A stretch of DNA of 34,529 bases from NCBI GenBank assembly GCA_018659605.1, contig JABJMA010000071.1, positions 1 through 34,529 of the forward strand. The letters are read 5' to 3'. This DNA comes from Rickettsiales bacterium (GTDB lineage: Bacteria > Pseudomonadota > Alphaproteobacteria > Rickettsiales > JABIRX01). The position numbers were made by a program, and so were the translations under genes. The first letter of the stretch is position 1. Each line of letters starts with the position of its first letter. This document shows, in pieces, positions 19,317 to 28,523 of the stretch. The notes under the pieces are model-generated. The model saw only the letters and a program-made list of their open reading frames with translations, had not been told where the DNA came from and ran no database searches.

Positions 19317-20075
19317 ATGCTTAAAATTAGGATAATCCCATGTTTAGATGTTAAGGACGGTCAAGTTGTTAAAGGCATTAATTTTGTTAATTTGAGGCAG
19401 GCTGGTGACCCTGTGGAGCAGGCCAAATTATATAATAAGCTTGGAGCTGATGAGTTATGTTTTTTAGATATTGCTGCAACAAGAGAAGGTAAAGATACTA
19501 TTTGTGATGTAGTAGAAAAAGTTGCTAAAGAGTGTTTTATCCCACTAACTGTTGGAGGCGGTATTAAAACTATTGCAGATATTAGAAAGATATTAAATTC
19601 TGGTGCAGATAAAGTTTCAATTAATTCAGCAGCAGTATTTAATCCAGAATTTGTTAGAGAAGCATCATTGGAATTTGGCTCACAATGTATTATTGCTGCA
19701 ATTGATGCAAAAAAAAATCCTGAAGGTAATTTTGAAATTTATACCCATGGTGGCTCTAAGTCAACTGGTATTGACGCAATAGAGTGGGCAGAAAAAATGG
19801 TTGCATATGGTGCTGGTGAATTATTAGTGACTTCAATGGATCGCGATGGAACAGGCGATGGCTATAATCATGAGTTAAATAGGGCAATTACTGATAGAGT
19901 AGGAGTTCCCGTTATTGCTTCTGGAGGGGTAGGGAATTTAGAGCATTTTAAAGATGGTGTTAAAAAAGGCAATGTTTCTGCATTACTTGCAGCTTCTGTC
20001 TTCCATTTTGGTAAATATAGGATAGAAGAAGTAAAACAATATTTACACAATAACGATATTCCGGTAAGGTTATGA
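19317..20075 (+). CDS. hisF: imidazole glycerol phosphate synthase cyclase subunit HisF
   Basis: HisF is the (beta/alpha)8-barrel subunit that uses ammonia from HisH to convert PRFAR to imidazole-glycerol phosphate and AICAR. The two catalytic aspartates are Asp11 (IPCLDVKDG) and Asp130 (AAIDAKK). Phosphate-binding loops TVGGGIKT (about 78-85) and ASGGVGN near 199-205 are present, and the length (252) is normal. It opens a tight operon: its TGA overlaps the hisE ATG by four bases (ATGA at 20072-20075). hisH and hisA, often next to hisF in alphaproteobacteria, are not in the window. Confidence 0.97.
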   Translation: MLKIRIIPCLDVKDGQVVKGINFVNLRQAGDPVEQAKLYNKLGADELCFLDIAATREGKDTICDVVEKVAKECFIPLTVGGGIKTIADIRKILNSGADKVSINSAAVFNPEFVREASLEFGSQCIIAAIDAKKNPEGNFEIYTHGGSKSTGIDAIEWAEKMVAYGAGELLVTSMDRDGTGDGYNHELNRAITDRVGVPVIASGGVGNLEHFKDGVKKGNVSALLAASVFHFGKYRIEEVKQYLHNNDIPVRL

Positions 20076-20389
20076 ATAAAGAATTTGGTGATAACTTTTT
20101 GAAAGAACTGGCTTTGTTAGTTGAAAATAAGGCTTCTGAGAATGAGCATGATTCATATACAGCTCAGTTGGTAAATGGCAAGTTAACTAGAGTGACGCAA
20201 AAAGTTGGAGAAGAGGCCACGGAGGTGATAATTGCTGCTCTTGCAGAGGATAAATCATCATTAATATCTGAAAGCTGTGATTTGATCTATCATCTTTTAT
20301 GTCTGCTTAAAGCAAAGAATATGACCTTAGAGGATTTGCGTTTGGAAATGTCCTCAAGGAATCACAGTAACTTGGATAAGATTTTGTAA
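20072..20389 (+). CDS. hisE: phosphoribosyl-ATP pyrophosphatase HisE
   Basis: HisE removes pyrophosphate from phosphoribosyl-ATP, the second step of histidine synthesis. The 105-residue all-helical protein has the MazG-like acidic metal-binding signature: [20 protein letters not shown] (the EE-E pattern that binds magnesium) and [11 protein letters not shown]. The start codon overlaps the end of hisF, pointing to translational coupling. hisC follows after 6 bases. Confidence 0.95.
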   Translation: MNKEFGDNFLKELALLVENKASENEHDSYTAQLVNGKLTRVTQKVGEEATEVIIAALAEDKSSLISESCDLIYHLLCLLKAKNMTLEDLRLEMSSRNHSNLDKIL

Positions 20390-20395
20390 GGAAAA

Positions 20396-21469
20396 ATGAA
20401 GTTTGTTAGTAAAAAAACTATAGCAGAAATAGCTCCATATAAACCTGGTGAGGGAAATATATTTGATAGTGAGGTCATTAAATTATCCTCAAATGAGAAT
20501 CCATTTGGGTGTTCACCTCTGGCCAAAGCCGGTTATATTAAAGCTGCTGGTTATTTAAATAGATATCCAGAAGGTGGCTCTAGTGATTTAAGAGAAGCTA
20601 TAGCTAAAAAACATGAAGTTAGTTTAAATCAAATTATTTGTGGTAATGGTTCGGATGAGATTTTTGGTTTATTAATATCTGCTTTTACATCAGCTGGAGA
20701 TGATATTATTTATTCTCAGCACGGCTTTTTAATGTATAAATTTTACGCATTAGCTAATGGAGTTAATCCTATATCTGCGCCGGAAATAAATTTACGTGCA
20801 CATATTGAAAATATTTTAGCAAAGGTAACAGAGAAAACCAAGATCGTTTTTATAGCTAATCCCAATAATCCAACAGGCACTTATTTAAGTAAATTGGAGC
20901 TATTGGAGTTAAGGCAAAAATTACCAGAAAATATAATTTTAGTTATTGATGGTGCTTATGCTGAATATGTTACTAATGATGATTACGAAGATGGATTTGG
21001 ATTAGTTGAAAAATATTCCAATATTGTCGCAACACGAACCTTTTCTAAAATTTATGGCTTAGCAAGTCTAAGGATTGGCTATTGTTATGCTGATTCTGAG
21101 ATAATAGAGGTCTTAAATAAAGTAAGAGGTCCTTTTAATGTAAATCTAGCTGCGCAAATGGCCGCGCTAGCAGCTATTGAAGATGAAGAGTTCTGTGAGC
21201 AATCTAGGGTTCATAATAAAAAATGGCTAAAAATTTTTAATACTGAATTTGCCAATTTAGGTATTCAAACTATTGATTCTGTAGCTAATTTCTTTTTGAT
21301 AAAAATTTCTAATGATAGACAGGATAAATATCTTGCTTTTCTTGATAAGCATAAGCTAAAAATTCGAAAAGTTGTAGCTTATGGTTTGCCAGAATATCTA
21401 AGAATTACTATTGGCACAGCAGCAGAAAATGAAAGGTTAATTCAGTTATCAAAGGAATTTTGGTTATAG
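20396..21469 (+). CDS. hisC: histidinol-phosphate aminotransferase HisC
   Basis: HisC is a PLP enzyme that transfers an amino group from glutamate to imidazole-acetol phosphate. The 357-residue chain carries ANPNNPTG (154-161), DGAYAEY (185-191), the PLP lysine Lys218 in TFSKIYGLASLR, and the substrate-carboxylate arginine in the C-terminal LRITIGTAAEN block. Some HisC proteins also serve in tyrosine and phenylalanine synthesis, but the hisF-hisE context favours histidine. AAGGA lies just before the ATG. alaS begins 3 bases after its stop. Confidence 0.95.
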   Translation: MKFVSKKTIAEIAPYKPGEGNIFDSEVIKLSSNENPFGCSPLAKAGYIKAAGYLNRYPEGGSSDLREAIAKKHEVSLNQIICGNGSDEIFGLLISAFTSAGDDIIYSQHGFLMYKFYALANGVNPISAPEINLRAHIENILAKVTEKTKIVFIANPNNPTGTYLSKLELLELRQKLPENIILVIDGAYAEYVTNDDYEDGFGLVEKYSNIVATRTFSKIYGLASLRIGYCYADSEIIEVLNKVRGPFNVNLAAQMAALAAIEDEEFCEQSRVHNKKWLKIFNTEFANLGIQTIDSVANFFLIKISNDRQDKYLAFLDKHKLKIRKVVAYGLPEYLRITIGTAAENERLIQLSKEFWL

Positions 21470-21472
21470 ACT

Positions 21473-24112
21473 ATGAAAAGAGTATCAGAAATTAGATCAG
21501 TATTTTTAGATTATTTTGAAAGGAATAACCATATGGTTGTTAAGTCAGCGCCCCTAATACCCGAAAATGATCCTACTTTATTATTTGTAAATGCAGGAAT
21601 GGTGCCGTTTAAACATTATTTTACTGGTGAGCTAATTCCAGAGTCTCCGCGTTTGGTTACATCACAAAAATGTGTCAGAGCTGGTGGTAAGCATAATGAT
21701 TTAGAGAATGTCGGATATACGGCGCGCCATCATACTTTTTTTGAAATGTTGGGTAATTTTTCCTTTGGAGATTATTTTAAGGAAGAGGCGATTTACTACG
21801 CTTGGAATTTTCTTACTAAAGAACTGGGTTTAGATGTAAATAAACTATTAGTAACTATATATCACAGTGATGATGAAGCGAATAAATTATGGCAGAAAAT
21901 TTCAGGTCTTTCAGAAGATAGAATCCTCAAAATTAATACGAATGACAATTTTTGGTCAATGGGAGATGTAGGTCCTTGTGGACCTTGCTCAGAGATATTT
22001 TATGACCATGGCTCCCACATTCCTGGCAGTAAACCAGGTCAAGGAGATGAAGGAGATCGTTTTATTGAAATTTGGAATTTAGTATTTATGCAATATCAAA
22101 TGCTTAAAAATGGCGATAGAATAGATTTGCCGAAACATTGCATTGATACAGGCATGGGTTTAGAGCGAGTTGCTTCTATCATGCAAGGTAAGAGTAATAA
22201 TTATGATATTGATTTATTTCAAGAGCTTATCGAAGCCTCAATTCAAATAACCGGAAACAATTCTCCAGATCTTATAGCTTCACATAGAGTTATAGCTGAT
22301 CATTTAAGATCTAGCTGTTTCTTGATAGCTGATGGTATCACGGCTTCAAATGAAGGTCGTGGATATGTTGTTAGAAGAATTATTAGGCGTGCAATTAGAC
22401 ATATAAATAAATTAGGTGGAGGTGATAACATACTCAGTAAGCTTGCACCATATCTTATTGATAGAATGGGTAATCATTTTGATGAATTGGAAGTAGCGAG
22501 AGAAAGTATTCTTGCGGAATTATCGAGAGAAGAAGAAAATTTTTCACAAACCTTGGATAAAGGAATTAAGATATTAGATTCAGAACTCAGCAACTTGAAG
22601 GGTAATAAGCTATCAGGAGAAGTAGCTTTTAAACTTTATGATACTTACGGTTTTCCACTTGATTTAACGCAAGATATCTTACGTGAGAAGAATTTAGTTG
22701 TTGATGAAGAGGGGTTTAATTCTTTAATGAAGGAACAAAAAGTTCGAGCTAAGGCTAATTGGAAGGGTTCTGGAGATATAGCGGATGATGAATTATATGC
22801 AGGTCTAACTAAAGCAATTTCGGCTACTGAATTTTTAGGTTATGATAATGACAATATCATAGCTGAAGTAAAAGCTATTATAGCAAATAATAAAATCCTT
22901 GAAAAAACTTCTGATCAAGAAGCTGATATTTATGTTATAACAGATAAGACAGTTTTTTATGCTGAATCTGGAGGTCAGATTGGAGATAGTGGAATTGCAA
23001 AATCTGTTAATTGCGAAATTGAAATTCTTGATTGTCAGAAAAAGTTAGGTGGTTTATTTGTTCATAGAGCTAGAATAAAATCAGGACAGGTTATTAAGGG
23101 GGATCTGTTAGATTTAACTATCTCAATAGAAAAAAGAACTAAAATTAGAGCTAATCACTCTGCAACACATTTACTACATTCAGTATTAAAAAATGTACTG
23201 GGTAATCATGTTGTGCAGAAAGGTTCATTTGTTAATGATGAGTTATTACGTTTTGATTTCTCGCATAATAAATCTTTGAGTAAGGAAGAATTGCTTGAGA
23301 TTGAGTATAGAGTAAATCAAATGATTTGGCAGAATATTCCCGCTAAAACAGAAACCATGAAAATCGACGATGCCAAAGCTAAAGGTGCGGCCGCACAATT
23401 TGGTGAAAAATATGAAGATATTGTAAGGGTTGTATCTTTTAATGCTAGAGAGCAGAAAGACAAATTAGATGATTCAATAGAGTTATGTGGTGGTACTCAT
23501 GTCAATCAAACTGGAGATATTGCAGTTTTTAAAATTATTTCAGAAGGCTCAATAGCATCTGGGATTAGAAGGATTGAGGCTATAACAAGAGATGCTGCTT
23601 TTTTAAGATTAAGCTCTGCATATAGCGATATTGTTGAGATTAGCCAAAAATATCAAATTGAGAGGGGCAAGATAGATGATAAGATAGCAGCTCTTATTAA
23701 AGATAAAAAAGCTTTAACTAAATCTATTAGTAAATATAAAATTTCTGAGTTTAGAGAAGCTGCTTTAAATTCATCAGATAAAATCAATGGACAAAGAGTT
23801 TATATTGTTAAATCTAAAGATTTGGAAATGGGTGATTGTCGAGATTTGGTCGGCCAAATTATAAAGAAGGAGCCATCGATTACCATTTTGTTTAATATTT
23901 CAGCTGATAATAAAGTTAATGTTATTATTGCTAAGGATCAATCTATTGAAAAGTTTAAGGCGGGTGATTTTATTCGCGAAGTGACACCACTTATTGGAGG
24001 CAAGGGTGGAGGAGGTAAAGATACCTTTGCTCAAGGTGGAGGTAATGACCCTGGAAAAATAGATAATGCAACTATAGAGGTAAAAAAGCTTCTGTTAAAT
24101 AAAACTTTCTAA
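21473..24112 (+). CDS. alaS: alanyl-tRNA synthetase
   Basis: This class II synthetase charges tRNA-Ala. The 879-residue chain is full length: aminoacylation domain at the N-terminus (NAGMVPFKHYFTGE near 41-54, the FWSMGDVGPCGPCSEIFYDHG block near 160-180), tRNA-binding middle (HRVIADHLRS, RGYVVRRIIRRAIRH), the editing domain with HSATH near 562 and CGGTH near 672, and the C-Ala domain ending in a glycine-rich segment with GGKGGGGKDTFAQGGG. It is the last gene of the hisF-hisE-hisC-alaS operon, 3 bases after hisC. Confidence 0.98.
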   Translation: MKRVSEIRSVFLDYFERNNHMVVKSAPLIPENDPTLLFVNAGMVPFKHYFTGELIPESPRLVTSQKCVRAGGKHNDLENVGYTARHHTFFEMLGNFSFGDYFKEEAIYYAWNFLTKELGLDVNKLLVTIYHSDDEANKLWQKISGLSEDRILKINTNDNFWSMGDVGPCGPCSEIFYDHGSHIPGSKPGQGDEGDRFIEIWNLVFMQYQMLKNGDRIDLPKHCIDTGMGLERVASIMQGKSNNYDIDLFQELIEASIQITGNNSPDLIASHRVIADHLRSSCFLIADGITASNEGRGYVVRRIIRRAIRHINKLGGGDNILSKLAPYLIDRMGNHFDELEVARESILAELSREEENFSQTLDKGIKILDSELSNLKGNKLSGEVAFKLYDTYGFPLDLTQDILREKNLVVDEEGFNSLMKEQKVRAKANWKGSGDIADDELYAGLTKAISATEFLGYDNDNIIAEVKAIIANNKILEKTSDQEADIYVITDKTVFYAESGGQIGDSGIAKSVNCEIEILDCQKKLGGLFVHRARIKSGQVIKGDLLDLTISIEKRTKIRANHSATHLLHSVLKNVLGNHVVQKGSFVNDELLRFDFSHNKSLSKEELLEIEYRVNQMIWQNIPAKTETMKIDDAKAKGAAAQFGEKYEDIVRVVSFNAREQKDKLDDSIELCGGTHVNQTGDIAVFKIISEGSIASGIRRIEAITRDAAFLRLSSAYSDIVEISQKYQIERGKIDDKIAALIKDKKALTKSISKYKISEFREAALNSSDKINGQRVYIVKSKDLEMGDCRDLVGQIIKKEPSITILFNISADNKVNVIIAKDQSIEKFKAGDFIREVTPLIGGKGGGGKDTFAQGGGNDPGKIDNATIEVKKLLLNKTF

Positions 24113-24217
24113 CTAAAGTGTTTTAAGAGGCTTGACAGTAATAAAAAACTAAATAGTAAAGATATCTTCTTTTATTAATACAAACTTTAACAATTTTTAA
24201 AAATAAGGAGTTTCTTT

Positions 24218-25312
24218 ATGACATTATGTATAGCAGAATATTTATGGCTTGATGGTTCTAATCCAACAGCCCAAATACGTTCAAAAACGAAAATTATACC
24301 AACATCAGCAAATCCATCAATAGAGGATTTCACTGAATGGGGCTTTGATGGTTCTTCAACTGAGCAAGCAACCGGAGATGATTCTGATTGTGTCTTACAA
24401 CCTGTAAATTTTGTAAAAGATTCAATTAGGGGCGGAAATAACTTTTTAGTTTTATGTGAAGTTCTTAATCCAGATGGTACAGCACATAAAAGTAATACTA
24501 GAGCCAAATTACGTAATATTTTAGATAATGGAGCTAAATCATTAGATCCATGGGTTGGCTTTGAACAAGAATATACCTTGCTTCAAGGTGGTAGACCATT
24601 AGGTTGGCCAGAGACTGGTTATCCAGCTGCACAAGGACCTTATTATTGTGGTGTTGGTAATAAGAATGTAGATGGTAGAGAATTAGTAGAAGCTCATATA
24701 TATGCTTGTTTAGATGCTGGCATCATGATTTACGGAGTCAATGCAGAGGTTATGCTTGGGCAATGGGAATTCCAAGTAGGTTATCGTGGTATAGAGGGCG
24801 AGAAGTCTGATGTATTAACAATTTCTGATCATATGGTGATAGCTAGGTGGTTATTACAAAGATTGGGTGAAGATTATGGCATAGATGTTTCATTTGATAA
24901 TAAACCAGTAAAAGGTGATTGGAATGGAGCTGGTATGCATACAAATTTCTCAACAAATGCAACTAGAGATAAAGCGAGTGGTATGAATGCTATCAATCAG
25001 GCTATTGAATTACTATCTAAAAAACATAATGAGCATATAGTACTTTATGGTGCATCTTTAGATCAAAGATTAACCGGTCTTCATGAGACTTGTGATATTA
25101 ATACATTTAGACATGGAGTTGCAGATAGAGGTTGTTCTATTAGGATTCCTCAATCTGTTAGTTTAAGTGGTTATGGTTATTTTGAAGATAGAAGACCTGG
25201 AGCCAACTCAGATCCATTTTTGGTAGCAGCAAGGTTATGCGCAACAGTTGCTGGTGTAAATGATAGTATTTTAACAGAAGACACTAATAATATTAAGCTA
25301 AAAGTTGCATAA
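24218..25312 (+). CDS. glutamine synthetase type II (eukaryote-type GSII)
   Basis: The enzyme joins ammonia to glutamate with ATP. At 364 residues it is much shorter than the usual bacterial GSI (about 470) and matches the decameric GSII of eukaryotes and some Rhizobiales. Visible motifs: WGFDGSSTEQATG (41-53), GFEQEYT (114-120), NAEVMLGQWEFQVG (175-188), NGAGMHTNFST (236-246), and NTFRHGVADRGCSIRIP (295-311). There is no GSI adenylylation loop. AAGGAG lies 7 bases before the ATG and TTGACA at 24132-24137 is a candidate -35 with a weak -10. It is followed by a glutaminase, so the pair interconverts glutamate and glutamine. Confidence 0.96.
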   Translation: MTLCIAEYLWLDGSNPTAQIRSKTKIIPTSANPSIEDFTEWGFDGSSTEQATGDDSDCVLQPVNFVKDSIRGGNNFLVLCEVLNPDGTAHKSNTRAKLRNILDNGAKSLDPWVGFEQEYTLLQGGRPLGWPETGYPAAQGPYYCGVGNKNVDGRELVEAHIYACLDAGIMIYGVNAEVMLGQWEFQVGYRGIEGEKSDVLTISDHMVIARWLLQRLGEDYGIDVSFDNKPVKGDWNGAGMHTNFSTNATRDKASGMNAINQAIELLSKKHNEHIVLYGASLDQRLTGLHETCDINTFRHGVADRGCSIRIPQSVSLSGYGYFEDRRPGANSDPFLVAARLCATVAGVNDSILTEDTNNIKLKVA

Positions 25313-25324
25313 TATTAAATCATA

Positions 25325-25352
25325 ATAATGGGGGCTGTATGTCCCCTATTAT
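25325..25352 (+). other. hairpin between glnA and glutaminase gene
   Basis: ATAATGGGGG (25325-25334) pairs with CCCCTATTAT (25343-25352) over 10 base pairs with one G-U, closing an 8-base loop. No T-run follows, so it could be a weak terminator, an mRNA 3' stabiliser, or an attenuation point that lowers readthrough into the glutaminase gene. Confidence 0.5.
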
Positions 25353-25385
25353 ATTCATAAATAAAACCCATATTTTTATAAAAGA

Positions 25386-26981
25386 ATGACCCAGCAGAAT
25401 GAAAATATAAAAAGTCATGAAGAATTTAAAGAATTATTTGCAGTTATAGCAATTAATAATGAGAATTTCGTTACTAAAGCACAAATATTAGATTTCTTTA
25501 ATAGATCTGGTATTTTAGCAAAAGATCAAAGAATTTCTGATATTATAGCAATATTAGAGAATAATAATAATAATGACAAAATTTATTTTGAAGAATTTAT
25601 TGATATAACCAGATCAAATTTTTCTATTTTACAGAAATCAGTAAATGAGCAGTTAATAATTCCTGAATTTGAAACATTTAAGAAAGAGATAACAAAGATT
25701 TTTAAAAAAGTAAAAGATAACAAATCTGGTAATGTTGCTAGCTACATACCGCAGCTTGCTAGAGTTTGCCCAGATAAGTATGCAATGAGTATTTGTACTA
25801 TTGATGGTCAAAAGTTTAATATAGGTGATAGCGATGAACATTTCTGCATACAATCGGTCTGTAAACCAATTAATTATTGTATAGCCCTTGAGCTAAATGG
25901 TGAGGATAAGGTTCATAACCATATAGGTAGAGAGCCAAGTGGAAGAGGTTTTAATGAAATTACTTTAAATAGGCGTAGCCTACCTCATAATCCAATGATT
26001 AATGCTGGAGCAATAATGTCCTGTTCTTTAATTAACCCTAAGGATAGTTTGGCTGATCGGTTTGATAAAGTTATGTCATATTGGCAGGATTTATCAGGTA
26101 GTATTAAGCCTGGTTACAATAATTCAGTATATCATTCTGAGAAAGCAACTGCAGATAGAAATTTTGCTTTAGCTTACTTTATGAAAGAGCTAAAATCCTT
26201 TCCTGAAGGAGTGAATCTATATGAAACATTAGATTTCTATTTTCAATGCTGCTCTATTGAAGTTAACACAAATTCAATGTCAAACATTGCTGCAACTCTA
26301 GCTAATTCTGGTATTTGTCCAAATACGGATAAAAAAGTATTTTCTCCAGAAACTGTTAAACATTGCCTGTCATTAATGTATTCATGTGGAATGTATGATT
26401 TTTCTGGTGAATTTGCTTTTTCAGTTGGTATTCCTGCTAAGTCAGGAGTTGCAGGAGGACTAATGATAGTTGTTCCAAATTTAATGGGAATTGCAGTTTG
26501 GTCACCGAGATTGGATGAAATGGGCAATACAGTTAGAGGTGTAGAATTTTGTAAAGAGCTTGTAAAAACATTTAATTTTCATAATTATGATAGTTTAATT
26601 GGGGCCTCACAAAAAATAGATCCACGTATTAAGAGTAATAACAAATATATTAATCAGATTTTCTCATTCATTTTTGCTGCAAGTCAGGGAGATTTAAAAG
26701 AAGTAAAACATCTAATTGCTCATGGGGCTGATATTAATAGTTGTGATTATGATGGTAGAACAGCAATACATCTGGCCTCAGCTGAAGGTGAAATAGATCT
26801 TGTGAAGTTTTTAATAGCTAATAATGTTAATATTAGTGTTAAAGATCGCTGGGGCAATACTCCTTTGGATGATGCAAAAGCTAATAACCATACAGAAGTT
26901 ATAGCAATATTAGAATCTATTCTTGGTAAGAATAAGAAGGATGGAGCCCTAGTTAATAAAGGTAAGAAAGTTGCAGCTTGA
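25386..26981 (+). CDS. glutaminase with EF-hand-like N-terminus and C-terminal ankyrin repeats
   Basis: The enzyme hydrolyses glutamine to glutamate and ammonia by a serine mechanism. The 531 residues fall in three parts. Residues 10-110 are helical with an EF-hand-like segment (NENFVTKAQILDFF, NNNDKIYFEEFID). Residues 115-400 are the glutaminase domain: CIQSVCKP with Ser157 and Lys160, GREPSGRGFN, PHNPMINAGAI and AKSGVAGG. Residues 422-515 are ankyrin repeats with DYDGRTAIHLASAEG and KDRWGNTPLDDA. Typical bacterial glutaminases are about 310 residues and lack the flanks; this order is that of animal GLS/GLS2, including the DYD-RTA and KDRW-NTP wording. It follows glnA by 73 bases. A purely metabolic enzyme and a host-directed one are both possible; no signal peptide is seen. 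Confidence 0.95.
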   Translation: MTQQNENIKSHEEFKELFAVIAINNENFVTKAQILDFFNRSGILAKDQRISDIIAILENNNNNDKIYFEEFIDITRSNFSILQKSVNEQLIIPEFETFKKEITKIFKKVKDNKSGNVASYIPQLARVCPDKYAMSICTIDGQKFNIGDSDEHFCIQSVCKPINYCIALELNGEDKVHNHIGREPSGRGFNEITLNRRSLPHNPMINAGAIMSCSLINPKDSLADRFDKVMSYWQDLSGSIKPGYNNSVYHSEKATADRNFALAYFMKELKSFPEGVNLYETLDFYFQCCSIEVNTNSMSNIAATLANSGICPNTDKKVFSPETVKHCLSLMYSCGMYDFSGEFAFSVGIPAKSGVAGGLMIVVPNLMGIAVWSPRLDEMGNTVRGVEFCKELVKTFNFHNYDSLIGASQKIDPRIKSNNKYINQIFSFIFAASQGDLKEVKHLIAHGADINSCDYDGRTAIHLASAEGEIDLVKFLIANNVNISVKDRWGNTPLDDAKANNHTEVIAILESILGKNKKDGALVNKGKKVAA

Positions 26982-27006
26982 CCCACAGTTTTTCTGGATA
27001 TTTGGG

Positions 27007-27492
27007 CTAAGTCTTTTTGTTAATCTCTGCTATAACAGATTTCGTTACTAAGTTTGAGACATCACCATTTAATTTTGCAATTTGTTTGACAAAGCGTGAT
27101 GAAATAAAATGGTAATTATCAGAAGAGGGTAAGAATATAGTTTCTATATCTTTAGCTAATTTGTTATTCATACAGGCCATTTGGAATTCATATTCAAAAT
27201 CAGATACAGCTCTTAAACCACGAATTACAATGTTAGAATTTTCTTGTTTAACAAAATCAACTAGCAATCCTTTGAATGATTTAACGATAATACGTTCAGG
27301 GTCATATAGTCCAACATCTTTGAGTGACATTTCAACTATTTCTCTGCGTTCATCATGAGAGAATAAAGGATCCTTATCGCTATTTTCAGCAACTGCAATA
27401 ATTAAGTTACCAAAAATTTTAAGTGATCTTTTGATAATATCAATATGACCAATTGTAATTGGATCAAAGGTTCCTGGATAAATTGCAGGCAT
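27007..27492 (-). CDS. coaD: phosphopantetheine adenylyltransferase CoaD
   Basis: CoaD transfers AMP from ATP to 4'-phosphopantetheine, the penultimate step of coenzyme A synthesis. The 161-residue nucleotidyltransferase has YPGTFDPITIGHIDI (5-19) with the TxGH motif at 13-16, FKGLLVDF, NIVIRGLRAVSDFEYEFQM and the C-terminal ISSRFVKQIAKLNGDVSNLV, all family signatures (read in parts). It is a single minus-strand gene, convergent with the glutaminase gene and 88 bases downstream of the AIM24-family gene. Confidence 0.97.
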   Translation of the reverse strand: MPAIYPGTFDPITIGHIDIIKRSLKIFGNLIIAVAENSDKDPLFSHDERREIVEMSLKDVGLYDPERIIVKSFKGLLVDFVKQENSNIVIRGLRAVSDFEYEFQMACMNNKLAKDIETIFLPSSDNYHFISSRFVKQIAKLNGDVSNLVTKSVIAEINKKT

Positions 27493-27580
27493 ATTAAAAC
27501 TAATGTTATTATTCCAATAGTATATTTGCTATCTGTTTTAAACTCCAGGCCTTTCTGTACGCAATAACTAATTTAATAAT

Positions 27581-28321
27581 TTATTTTTTAATTTGCTTTA
27601 AAATTCCAGATTTAGCGATTACTTGTTCGGATAGGCTTGAGAAGGATAAAGATTGCAGGATTACTTTACCGGGGCCGGTGAGTTTTGATAGGAATAAACC
27701 TTCTTTGGCAAATAAGGCGCTTTTGAGACCACCGACTAATTTGATTGAAAATTTAATGCTAGTTTCAAATGCCACAATTGATCCACTAGCCACAACTAAT
27801 GTTTCCCCGGCTTTAAGGTTTTTGGGATAGATCGCGCCTCCAGCATGTAAGAAGGCCATGCCATCACCTTCAAGCTTCTGCATGATAAAGCCTTCACCAC
27901 CAAACATTCCAGTTAGTAATTTTTTCTGAAAATAGATCCCAATAGCCACTCCCCTTGCGGCACATAAAAATGAATCACTTTGGCAGATAAATTGTGATCC
28001 GTGATTTTTGAGATTTATAGGGATGACTTTCCCCATATAAGGCCCTGTAAAGCAAACTGTTTTTTTCTCATCAGATTTATTGGTAAATAATGTAAGACAT
28101 AGACTCTCGCCAGTTATTAATCTTTTTCCAACAGAAGCTAAATTGCCAAATATCCCAGAATCATAGCTACCATTACCAAAAATGGTAGTAAGTTTTACGC
28201 CTTCATCCATTGCCAGCATAGCTCCCGCTTCTGCGATTATTGATTCCTTTGGATCTAACTCTACTTCAACATATTGTGAATCATGGCCATGAATTTTGTA
28301 ATCTATTTCATCATATTGCAT
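27581..28321 (-). CDS. AIM24/TIGR00266-family protein
   Basis: The 246-residue protein matches the AIM24 (TIGR00266) beta-sandwich family by its N-terminal YKIHGHDSQYVEVELDP, IAEAGAMLAMDEGV, GGEGFIMQKLEGDGMAFLHAGGAI and LKAGETLVVASGSIVAFE stretches (read in parts). The yeast member Aim24 is mitochondrial and linked to the MICOS complex; bacterial members have no settled function. No signal peptide or membrane helix is seen. A candidate promoter lies about 175 bases upstream, giving a long, GC-rich leader (28322-28490). Confidence 0.88.
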   Translation of the reverse strand: MQYDEIDYKIHGHDSQYVEVELDPKESIIAEAGAMLAMDEGVKLTTIFGNGSYDSGIFGNLASVGKRLITGESLCLTLFTNKSDEKKTVCFTGPYMGKVIPINLKNHGSQFICQSDSFLCAARGVAIGIYFQKKLLTGMFGGEGFIMQKLEGDGMAFLHAGGAIYPKNLKAGETLVVASGSIVAFETSIKFSIKLVGGLKSALFAKEGLFLSKLTGPGKVILQSLSFSSLSEQVIAKSGILKQIKK

Positions 28322-28379
28322 TCTTTTGCCTTTTTACTTTATAAACTGTCTTTAGATATTCGCAGTATGTTATGATGTT

Positions 28380-28490
28380 GGCAAGGTAAAAGAATGCTTG
28401 ATGCAAGAGAAGGTTTGAGTGACTCTTGTAGAGGGTGGTACTCCAACCGCATTAAACCAAACTCAATGCTCCCTGGTAGGAGAACCCCGC
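28380..28490. ncRNA. GC-rich candidate structured RNA or mRNA leader, strand uncertain
   Basis: This stretch is clearly richer in G and C than its surroundings and carries no recognised gene. Short complementary arms are present, for example CAAGAG/CTCTTG, TTGAGT/ACTCAA and CTCC/GGAG. On the minus strand a sigma-70-like promoter (28523-28494) points into it and leads toward the AIM24-family start at 28321. On the plus strand an extended -10 (TGTTATGAT, 28368-28376) also points into it. No U-rich terminator is visible at either end. A minus-strand frame open for about 60 codons crosses it but resembles no known protein. I do not recognise the RNA family. Confidence 0.35.
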
Positions 28491-28493
28491 CCC

Positions 28494-28523
28494 TATAAAT
28501 CTTGTACAACTATACAAAGTCAA
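28494..28523 (-). promoter_or_regulatory. possible promoter for the AIM24-family gene leader
   Basis: On the minus strand TTGACT (28523-28518) and TTTATA (28499-28494) are separated by 18 bases. The predicted start is near 28488, at the edge of the GC-rich island. It overlaps the 3' end of the decayed oxidoreductase gene. Confidence 0.4.

Noticed and set aside
28440..28460. GGGTGGTACT wording resembling a T-box motif
   Set aside because: T-boxes are a Gram-positive feature, the remaining T-box elements are missing, and no synthetase or amino-acid gene follows.
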